Below are positions 57,446 through 64,000 of a DNA stretch of 64,000 bases, in pieces. The DNA is taken from assembly GCF_000743355.1 (NCBI RefSeq), contig NZ_JQEI01000009.1:62001-126000 (forward strand), read 5' to 3'. Each line of letters starts with the position of its first letter. Position 1 is the stretch's first letter. The notes under the pieces were generated by a model, which was not told the DNA's origin, did not search any database, and saw only the letters and a program-made list of their open reading frames with translations. Both the position numbers and the translations under genes were made by a program. This stretch comes from Serratia sp. Ag1 (GTDB lineage Bacteria; Pseudomonadota; Gammaproteobacteria; Enterobacterales; Enterobacteriaceae).

Positions 57446-58312
57446 TTACGTCGATGCCGCCTTGGAAGCCGCTTTTGCTGGTGCCCGACGACGCATGGCC
57501 AATGCCCCGGAAAGAATAATCAATGCCATACCTACAGCGGCAATTGAGGACAACTTCTCGTCAAAAATCAGGTAACCCAGCAGCGTAGAAAAAATGATGG
57601 TGCTATAAGAAAGGATGCCAACAATCACTGGGTTACCGCTGCCATAAGCACGCGTCATGGTGATTTGCCCCAGGCTGCCGAATACGCCAATCGCACAAAC
57701 ACCGAGCAAAGTGGCCACATCCAACGCCGAAAACCCGACAATCGTTGCCATCACGCTCCCAACCAACGTCCCCACCAAAGAGAAGTAAAACACGACGCGC
57801 AGCTCTGGTTCGCCAGTGCGTACCAGTTTGCCAACGTTAAAATAGGCGAGTGCGGTTAATAACCCAGACAGCAAACCGACCAACGTCGCAGTAAACTCAC
57901 CGTGCGGCACATCTGGGCGCAGGAGAATAAGGATCCCAGCGAACCCCAATAACACCGAAAACAGCAGTTTTCCGGTCAATTGCCCTTTGGTGGTCACAAA
58001 AGCAATCGCCGACTGGAAAATAGGGTTGGTGTAACCAAGGGTGGTCGCCGTAGCGATAGGCAGGTGAATAAGCGAGTAAAAACCACAGTACATCGCCGCA
58101 TTGCCGATAGCGGCGCGTTTCATATGCAGCCCAAGATGCCGGGTGCGGAAACCGATCTTCTTGATTTTAATCAGTACGGCCACTATCACTACGTTAACAA
58201 ACGAGCGATAAAAGATGATGTCAAAAAAACCGACTTTCGCCGAAGCCAGTTTGATACAGGCCCCCATCAATGCGAAAAACGCACTGGCAACGACCATCCA
58301 TAAAGCAATCAT
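57446..58312 (-). CDS. EamA-family (DMT) transporter
   Basis: A ten-helix inner-membrane carrier of 288 residues from the drug/metabolite superfamily; the substrate is unknown. Two EamA halves are visible: MVVASAFFALMGACIKLASA with FYRSFVNVVIVAVLIKIKK in the first, and LLSGLLTALAYFNVGKLVRT with LGYLIFDEKLSSIAAVGMAL in the second. The C-terminus is basic (MRRRAPAKAASKA). I chose the ATG at 58312, with GGGGA five bases before, over one 17 codons upstream. It lies between nuoN and menF on the same strand. Confidence 0.85.
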   Translation of the reverse strand: MIALWMVVASAFFALMGACIKLASAKVGFFDIIFYRSFVNVVIVAVLIKIKKIGFRTRHLGLHMKRAAIGNAAMYCGFYSLIHLPIATATTLGYTNPIFQSAIAFVTTKGQLTGKLLFSVLLGFAGILILLRPDVPHGEFTATLVGLLSGLLTALAYFNVGKLVRTGEPELRVVFYFSLVGTLVGSVMATIVGFSALDVATLLGVCAIGVFGSLGQITMTRAYGSGNPVIVGILSYSTIIFSTLLGYLIFDEKLSSIAAVGMALIILSGALAMRRRAPAKAASKAAST

Positions 58313-58368
58313 GGTTTCCCCGGAATGTAGCCAACCAGACGACAAAATAACATCTGCTCTCAACTGAA

Positions 58369-58545
58369 AAGGGCCGCTTTAGCGACCCTTAAGACTACTG
58401 ACAAAGTCAGATATTAGGGAGAGCGTGCCGAAGGGGTCGTAGCGGCGTAAGCCGCCGGAGCGCCCCTCGGTGCGCTAGGCCCGGGTATCTCGGGCATCAA
58501 GACAACTTTGTCATCAACCTAAAGGGCCGCTTCAGCGACCCTTTT
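58369..58545. repeat. Palindromic element between two copies of a terminator hairpin
   Basis: A 22-base terminator-like hairpin (AAGGGCCGCT..AGCGACCCTT) occurs at 58369-58390 and again at 58522-58543, differing in one base. Between them lies about 130 bases bounded by TGACAAAGT (58400) and ACTTTGTCA (58505), with internal hairpins GCGGC-GTAA-GCCGC and CCCGGGTATCTCGGG. It is probably a miniature repeat. The flanking hairpins end the nuo transcript. Confidence 0.7.
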
Positions 58546-58562
58546 TACTACTTATCTGCTAA

Positions 58563-60020
58563 TCAGAACATTGGCTGCGCCAACTGCACTAAACTGATGA
58601 GCGGTTGCGGGTAGATACCCAGCAACAGCACCAGCGCAGCGGAGATCAACACCACCACCCCGCCCGCAGTCAACGCCCAGTTGTTTGGCGTATCACGAGC
58701 CAACGTTTCCGGTGCACTGAGGAACAAACTGACCGTCACGCGCAGGTAGTAATACAAACCTATCGCACTCCCTACTACCACAGCACCGGTCAGCCACCAC
58801 AGATGTGCACTCACACCCATCGCGATCACGAAGAACTTACCGATAAAGCCCAACGTCATCGGGATACCGGCCAGCGACAGCATCATCACCGTCATCACCG
58901 CCGACAGGATCGGCTTGTGCCAGAACAGGCCACGGTAGGAGAACAGTGAATCGGCATCCGGGCCACGATACGGGCTGGACATCAAGCTAATCACGCCAAA
59001 GGCACCCAGGCTGCTGAACAGATAGCCCGCCAGATAAACACCGGCAGTCTCCAACGACAATTGGTGGGTTTGCACCGCAATCAGCGCCACCAGCAGATAA
59101 CCCAAGTGAGCGATAGAAGAGTAACCCAGCAGACGCTTGATATTGGTCTGACTGATCGCCATCAGGTTGCCGAACAGGATCGAACAGAAGGCAATGATCG
59201 ATAACACCATACGCAGTGCTTCACTATCGGCAGCGGGTGCGTACAGGAACAAACGCATGACTACCGCGAAGATTGCAATCTTGCTGGCGGTTGCCAGGAA
59301 GGTTGAAACCGGTGCAGGTGCGCCCTGATACACATCTGGAGTCCACAGTTGGAATGGCACTAAAGACAGTTTAAAGCCCAAGCCCACCACCATCATGCCC
59401 ATACCGGCCAGAATCAGCGGTTGGTACACTTTATGTTCCTGCAGGCTTTTACCCAGCCCTGCCAATGACAGATCGCCGGATTCTGCATACAGCAGCGCCA
59501 TACCAAACAGCAGGAAGCTGGATGCCGCCGCAGAGAGCAGCATATATTTGATCGCGGCTTCCAGAGAGCGCTTCTGACGATACGCATAGCCCACCAATCC
59601 AAACAGCGGCAGTGAGATCAGTTCAATACCGAGGAACAGCGAAGCCAGGTGATTAGCGCTCGCCAGCAGAATGCCCCCCATGGCGGCAATCAGCACCAGC
59701 AGATAGAACTCTTCGCGGTTGTCCGGGTAGCCCCCTAGCCATGGATAGGCAAAGGTACAGGTCGCCAGGCTCGCCAGCAGCACCAACCCGGTATAGAACA
59801 TCGAATATCCATCAACCCGCATCAGCGGAGTGACGTCCATTGGCCCAACCTGGCCGACAAAGTAGAGCGAAAGCAGCGCCAGATTAAGACCGACGACTGT
59901 CAGGGTGGCGTTGATAAAGTGGTCGCGTCGCCACGCAATGCACAGCATCACAACCACCACCGTCAATCCGACGATCAACAGCGGTAACAGTGCGATCAGT
60001 TGTTGAGGAGTTATTGTCAT
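58563..60020 (-). CDS. nuoN: NADH:quinone oxidoreductase subunit N
   Basis: An antiporter-like proton-pumping membrane subunit of complex I. The 485 residues form about 14 helices. [20 protein letters not shown] matches E. coli NuoN. Key charged residues for proton transfer are kept: the glutamate in [19 protein letters not shown] and lysines in [38 protein letters not shown] and [16 protein letters not shown]. It is the last gene of the nuo operon, six bases after nuoM. Confidence 0.98.
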   Translation of the reverse strand: MTITPQQLIALLPLLIVGLTVVVVMLCIAWRRDHFINATLTVVGLNLALLSLYFVGQVGPMDVTPLMRVDGYSMFYTGLVLLASLATCTFAYPWLGGYPDNREEFYLLVLIAAMGGILLASANHLASLFLGIELISLPLFGLVGYAYRQKRSLEAAIKYMLLSAAASSFLLFGMALLYAESGDLSLAGLGKSLQEHKVYQPLILAGMGMMVVGLGFKLSLVPFQLWTPDVYQGAPAPVSTFLATASKIAIFAVVMRLFLYAPAADSEALRMVLSIIAFCSILFGNLMAISQTNIKRLLGYSSIAHLGYLLVALIAVQTHQLSLETAGVYLAGYLFSSLGAFGVISLMSSPYRGPDADSLFSYRGLFWHKPILSAVMTVMMLSLAGIPMTLGFIGKFFVIAMGVSAHLWWLTGAVVVGSAIGLYYYLRVTVSLFLSAPETLARDTPNNWALTAGGVVVLISAALVLLLGIYPQPLISLVQLAQPMF

Positions 60021-60026
60021 GGCGAA

Positions 60027-61556
60027 TTACGGCCTTGTTGTTGAAATTGCTGAAACTGACGGACCAAACCAGTGTTGCACGTTGCTCATCGCCGCACTGG
60101 AAGTATCAAGGATCGGTTGAGGATAAACCCCCAACAAGACCAGCAGAACCACCAGCAACAGAATGATGAATAACTCACGCGCGGTCATGCCCGGTAACGG
60201 TTGATCGGACTTAGGCGCACCGTAGTAGGCACGCTGCATCATGATCAATGCGTAAACCGAAGCAAACACCAGACCGAAGGTAGAAATCACGGTGATCACC
60301 GGCACTACCTTGAAACTGCCGAGCAGAATCATGAATTCACCGACAAAGTTACCGGTACCCGGCATCCCTAGCGTTGCCACCGCGAAGAACAGCGACAGTG
60401 CAGGAATAAACTTGATCCGCCCCCACAGACCGCCCATCTGGCGCAGGTCACGGGTATGCAGGCGTTCGTACAACTGACCACAGATGATGAACATACCGGC
60501 GGCAGACAGGCCGTGTGCAATCATCTGGATAACCGCGCCCTGATAGGCCATCTGGCTGCCGGTGTAGATAGCAATCAGCACAAAACCCATGTGCGAAACC
60601 GAAGTGTAGGCAATCAGACGCTTGATATCGGTCTGCGCAAACGCCATCCAGGCACCGTAGAAAATACCTACTACACCCAACCACATGGCGATCGGGGCAA
60701 ACTCGGCAGAGGCGTTCGGGAACAGCGGCAAGCTGAAACGCAGCAAACCGTAAGCGGCGGTTTTCAGCAAAATCCCCGCCAGGTCAACAGAACCTGCCGT
60801 TGGAGCCTGACTGTGCGCATCCGGCAACCAGCCGTGCAATGGCACCACCGGCATTTTCACCGCAAATGCAATGAAGAAGCCGAGCATCAACAGGTATTCA
60901 ACATTGTGCGACATCGGGGTTTTCAGCAGATCCTGATAGCCGAAGGTCCAGACGCCGGTCGCGTTGTAGTGCACAAACACCAGCCCCAAAATCGCAATCA
61001 GCATCACCAGACCGCTGGCCTGGGTGTAGATGAAGAACTTGGTTGCCGCAGTGATACGGGTTTTACCGTCCGACGCCTTGTGACCCCACAGAGCGATCAG
61101 GAAGTACATCGGCACCAACATCATTTCCCAGAAAAAGAAGAACAGGAACATGTCGATGGCCAGGAACACGCCGATAACGCCGCCCAGGATCCACAGCAGG
61201 TTCAGGTGGAAAAAGCCCTGATACTTCTGAATTTCACGCCAGGAACAGAGGATCGCCAGCACGCCCAACAAGCCGGTCAATACCACCATCAGTAACGACA
61301 AGCCGTCCAGCGCCAAATGAATATTGATACCAAAACGTGGGATCCACGGCAGCAGGAATTCAGATTGCCACTGTGGGATGCCTAGCGGTTTGCTCAACGA
61401 GTAGCCGCCCTGCAACCACAGTTGCAGAGAAAGCGCCAATGTCAGCCCCATTGCGATCAAGGCGATCCAGCGCGGTGCCTTAGTACCGAAACGCTCGCAC
61501 TGCCAGCACAGCAGACCGCCGATAAAGGGGAGAAGAATTAGCCAAGGTAATAGCAT
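60027..61556 (-). CDS. nuoM: NADH:quinone oxidoreductase subunit M
   Basis: A proton-pumping antiporter-like subunit of complex I. The 509 residues include the conserved glutamate in FFFFWEMMLVPMYFLIALWG, lysines in AATKFFIYTQASGLVMLIA and FFIAFAVKMPVVPLHGWLP, and the loop DAHSQAPTAGSVDLAGILLK. The start MLLPWLILLPFIGGLLCW is standard. It is separated from nuoL by 199 bases that contain a palindromic repeat. Confidence 0.98.
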   Translation of the reverse strand: MLLPWLILLPFIGGLLCWQCERFGTKAPRWIALIAMGLTLALSLQLWLQGGYSLSKPLGIPQWQSEFLLPWIPRFGINIHLALDGLSLLMVVLTGLLGVLAILCSWREIQKYQGFFHLNLLWILGGVIGVFLAIDMFLFFFFWEMMLVPMYFLIALWGHKASDGKTRITAATKFFIYTQASGLVMLIAILGLVFVHYNATGVWTFGYQDLLKTPMSHNVEYLLMLGFFIAFAVKMPVVPLHGWLPDAHSQAPTAGSVDLAGILLKTAAYGLLRFSLPLFPNASAEFAPIAMWLGVVGIFYGAWMAFAQTDIKRLIAYTSVSHMGFVLIAIYTGSQMAYQGAVIQMIAHGLSAAGMFIICGQLYERLHTRDLRQMGGLWGRIKFIPALSLFFAVATLGMPGTGNFVGEFMILLGSFKVVPVITVISTFGLVFASVYALIMMQRAYYGAPKSDQPLPGMTARELFIILLLVVLLVLLGVYPQPILDTSSAAMSNVQHWFGPSVSAISTTRP

Positions 61557-61576
61557 GGCGTTTTGTGTCCCTTATT

Positions 61577-61702
61577 CTACCCGTATCTTTCAAGCCGTGG
61601 CGTTGTTGGCTACCGCGTACTCATCCCAGTCACTTACTAGAGTAAGGCTCCTGGAATTCATACGCTTGCCGCCTAGCCACAACTTGAAATCTACAGGGTA
61701 TA
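61577..61702. repeat. Full-length palindromic intergenic repeat inside the nuo operon
   Basis: A 126-base imperfect palindrome from CTACCCGTATCTTTCAAG to CTTGAAATCTACAGGGTATA. Nested arms GTGGC/GCCAC, GCGTA/TACGC and TTACT-AG-AGTAA fold it into one long hairpin. Its ends match the repeats at 20718, 20854, 37853 and 45755. It fills most of the nuoL-nuoM gap, so it is transcribed within the operon. Confidence 0.78.
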
Positions 61703-61755
61703 AAACATTGTACATAGCACAAGCGCTATGCCCGATAAATGCTTTAAATTATTGG

Positions 61756-63603
61756 TTAAACCAAAATCAACAGCGCCAATACGACCACTGCACCCACACC
61801 CATCGACGCGATATACCAGCGTATCTGGCCATTCTCACTGACCGTCAGGCCACGGTTACCCCAACGGGAGAAAATTGCTGGCAGGTTCATCAGCGAATTC
61901 AGCGGATCGCTTTGCAGTAGCTTGGCAACGCCCAGATACGGCTTGACGAACACTTTGTCGTACAGCCAATCAAAGCCCCAAGCATGGAACCACCAGGTTG
62001 AGAAGAAACGGCCCGGCGCGCTGTTCGCGATACTGTTCACCAGGCTACGTTTACCCAACCACAGAGCAGCGGCCAGCAGGATGCCGACAATAGCGACTAC
62101 GCCAGAGGCGATTTCCAACTGCAACACGCTGCCATGAGCCATTTCGGTGGTTTCTGGCAGCACGCCCTGCAACGGTGGAGCGATCATCGCGCCAACGAAA
62201 GTAGACAGTACCAACAGAACCAACAGCGGCAGGTGATGCGTAATGCCTTTGCCTGCGTGAGCTTTGATCTTTTCTTCGCCGTGGAACACGATGAAGATCA
62301 TGCGGAAAGTGTACAGCGAGGTCATGAACGCACCGACCAGACCGGCAATCATCAGATTGATGTGGCCGTTCGCCATTGCACCCGCCAGGATCTCATCCTT
62401 ACTGAAGAAACCTGCAGTGACGATTGGCAGCGCCGACAGCGCCGCGCCCCCCACCAGGAAGCAGGCATACACCAGTGGAATGCTCTTACGCAAACCGCCC
62501 ATTTTGAAGATATTCTGCTCATGGTGGCAGGCCAGGATCACCGAGCCAGATGCCAGGAACAGCAGTGCTTTGAAGAATGCGTGGGTCATCAGGTGGAAGA
62601 TCGCCGCATCCCACGCCTGCACGCCCAACGCCAGGAACATGTAACCAATCTGGCTCATGGTGGAGTAAGCCAGCACGCGTTTGATGTCGGTTTGCACCAG
62701 CGCGGCAAAACCGGCCAGCAGCAAGGTGACTGCCCCGACGATGCCCACCAGGTTCAATACCTCCGGCGCCAGCAGAAACAGGCTGTGCGTACGGGCAATC
62801 AGGTAGACACCGGCAGTTACCATGGTCGCCGCGTGGATCAGTGCAGATACCGGCGTTGGGCCAGCCATCGCATCCGCCAGCCAGGTTTGCAGCGGCAACT
62901 GTGCCGATTTACCAACCGCACCACCCAAGAGCATCAAGGTTGCCCAAGTGATGGCGGTATCGCCAATCGCCAGTTTCTGCGGTGCCAGCACCATCAGTTC
63001 ACGAATATTCAGCGTACCCAACTCGCGGTACAGAATGAACAGCGCGAAGGCCAGGAACACGTCACCAACACGGGTCACAATGAAAGCTTTCATCGCCGCT
63101 GCGCCGTTGGCCGGATCTTTGTAGTAGAAACCGATCAACAGGTAACTGCATAAGCCCACCCCTTCCCAACCCAGGTACATCAGCAACAGGTTGTCAGCCA
63201 GCACCAGGATCACCATGCTGGCGATAAACAGGTTGGTATAGGCGAAGAAGCGTGAATAGCCCTCTTCACCGCGCATATACCAAGAGGCAAACATGTGGAT
63301 CAGGAAGCCGACGCCGGTTACCACCGACAGCATGGTCAGCGACAAACCGTCCAGCACCAGTGTCACACCGACATTGAAATCACCGACGGTCATCCAGTTC
63401 CACAGGCCCTGTTCGTACAGTTGCACGCCGGTCGCTTTCTGGCCGAGAAAATCGAACGCCACGTACAGCGTGACCAGTGCCGCCAAGCCAATAGAGCCGA
63501 CACCCACGGTCGCAGCCGTGTTTTCAGACCAGCGACCACGGGAAAATGCCAACAGCAGGAACCCGATCAGCGGTAGCAGAATTGTTAAATATAATAGGTT
63601 CAT
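61756..63603 (-). CDS. nuoL: NADH:quinone oxidoreductase subunit L
   Basis: The most distal antiporter-like proton-pumping subunit, with the long lateral helix that runs along the membrane arm. The 615 residues include [20 protein letters not shown], with the conserved glutamate, [38 protein letters not shown] and [17 protein letters not shown]. The C-terminal extension (about 500-615) contains the lateral helix and its anchor. The start overlaps the nuoK stop by four bases. Confidence 0.98.
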   Translation of the reverse strand: MNLLYLTILLPLIGFLLLAFSRGRWSENTAATVGVGSIGLAALVTLYVAFDFLGQKATGVQLYEQGLWNWMTVGDFNVGVTLVLDGLSLTMLSVVTGVGFLIHMFASWYMRGEEGYSRFFAYTNLFIASMVILVLADNLLLMYLGWEGVGLCSYLLIGFYYKDPANGAAAMKAFIVTRVGDVFLAFALFILYRELGTLNIRELMVLAPQKLAIGDTAITWATLMLLGGAVGKSAQLPLQTWLADAMAGPTPVSALIHAATMVTAGVYLIARTHSLFLLAPEVLNLVGIVGAVTLLLAGFAALVQTDIKRVLAYSTMSQIGYMFLALGVQAWDAAIFHLMTHAFFKALLFLASGSVILACHHEQNIFKMGGLRKSIPLVYACFLVGGAALSALPIVTAGFFSKDEILAGAMANGHINLMIAGLVGAFMTSLYTFRMIFIVFHGEEKIKAHAGKGITHHLPLLVLLVLSTFVGAMIAPPLQGVLPETTEMAHGSVLQLEIASGVVAIVGILLAAALWLGKRSLVNSIANSAPGRFFSTWWFHAWGFDWLYDKVFVKPYLGVAKLLQSDPLNSLMNLPAIFSRWGNRGLTVSENGQIRWYIASMGVGAVVVLALLILV

Positions 63604-63902
63604 CCGCGCATCTCACTGACAGTATCAATATTCAGGGTATGACGACGACGGTAGAGCTGCAGCAGCAACGCTAAGCCAACACTGGCCTCTGCCGCCGCCA
63701 GGCTGATCGCCAGAATATACATTACCTGCCCGTCCGCCTGTGCCCAATGGCTCCCAGCAACAATAAAGGCCAACGCCGCAGCATTGATCATCACTTCCAG
63801 GCTGATCAGCATAAACAGCAGGTTACGACGAATCAGCAACCCGGTCAGCCCCAAAACGAACAGAATCGCCGCTAGAATCAAACCATGTTGGAGAGGGATC
63901 AT
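63600..63902 (-). CDS. nuoK: NADH:quinone oxidoreductase subunit K
   Basis: A 100-residue, three-helix membrane subunit ([20 protein letters not shown]). The buried glutamates important for proton coupling lie in [19 protein letters not shown] and [20 protein letters not shown]. It matches the family length. It overlaps nuoJ (ATGA) at its start and nuoL at its end, so translation is coupled. Confidence 0.98.
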   Translation of the reverse strand: MIPLQHGLILAAILFVLGLTGLLIRRNLLFMLISLEVMINAAALAFIVAGSHWAQADGQVMYILAISLAAAEASVGLALLLQLYRRRHTLNIDTVSEMRG

Positions 63903-64000
63903 GCTTGCTCCTCCGATTTTCTTTTCGCCATTTCACTTGCCGGGGCATTGCTCAACACTTCACCCGGCTTATGCTCACGGCCAACGTGGAAGGCGACAAC
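63899..64000 (-). CDS. nuoJ: NADH:quinone oxidoreductase subunit J, C-terminal end only
   Basis: The last 33 codons of nuoJ, reading [20 protein letters not shown] and ending [10 protein letters not shown] before the TGA that overlaps the nuoK start. Position and ending identify it; the five-helix membrane part lies beyond the window. Confidence 0.9.
   Translation of the reverse strand, partial: VVAFHVGREHKPGEVLSNAPASEMAKRKSEEQA

Noticed and set aside
60456..61295. 279-codon open frame opposite nuoM
   Set aside because: Antisense shadow of a membrane protein gene, recognisable by the Gln/His-rich translation.

Overview
The window is ordinary chromosome of a gamma-proteobacterium of the order Enterobacterales. 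I infer a Serratia-like member of the Yersiniaceae. The proteins are close but not identical to their E. coli counterparts (SsuD, MepS, Bcr, RcsC, GyrA, NrdA, TyrP and Nuo subunits compared from memory), and the intergenic repeats resemble palindromic repeats I associate with Yersinia and Serratia. The genus is inference; the order is secure.

Layout. 1-5.4 kb: the 5' part of pyrD (minus strand), divergent from the complete ssuEADCB operon for sulfonate sulfur. 5.4-9.2 kb: dacC (PBP6), gstB, and a two-gene GNAT/CorA-type unit. 9.7-18.2 kb: mepS, pdeN, the yejABEF peptide ABC importer and yejG. 18.7-21.2 kb: an unusual proline-linker lipoprotein bordered by two truncated palindromic repeats, then a possible small transcript opposite the bcr 3' end. 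21.2-28.9 kb: bcr, rsuA, radD, rplY, yejK, yejL and yejM in the classical order. 29.0-30.0 kb: tRNA-Pro, a prophage scar with an SOS box and a dinI-like gene, then tRNA-Thr and tRNA-Ser on the other strand. 30.3-37.8 kb: an MFS carrier and the Rcs phosphorelay (rcsD-rcsB convergent with rcsC). 38.0-45.7 kb: gyrA, ubiG, nrdA-nrdB-yfaE. 45.8-50.2 kb: yfaY (CinA-like), tyrP and a catalase. 50.2-57.4 kb: menFDHBCE for menaquinone. 57.4-64.0 kb: an EamA carrier and the distal nuo operon (nuoN, M, L, K and the end of nuoJ).

Genes that work together: SsuABC imports alkanesulfonates and SsuE/SsuD release the sulfite; NrdA/NrdB make dNTPs and YfaE maintains the NrdB cofactor; MenF-D-H-C-E-B turn chorismate into the naphthoate precursor of menaquinone, a quinone that can serve the respiratory chain next to complex I (Nuo); RcsC-RcsD-RcsB relay envelope stress; MepS, DacC and YejM act on envelope growth.

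I found no complete new defence, secretion or biosynthetic system, no CRISPR array, no intact insertion sequence and no rRNA. The parts most worth a second look are the prophage scar at the tRNA-Pro gene, the triplicated-domain lipoprotein, the possible small transcript beside bcr, and the palindromic repeats, including a full copy inside the nuo operon and one between two copies of a terminator.
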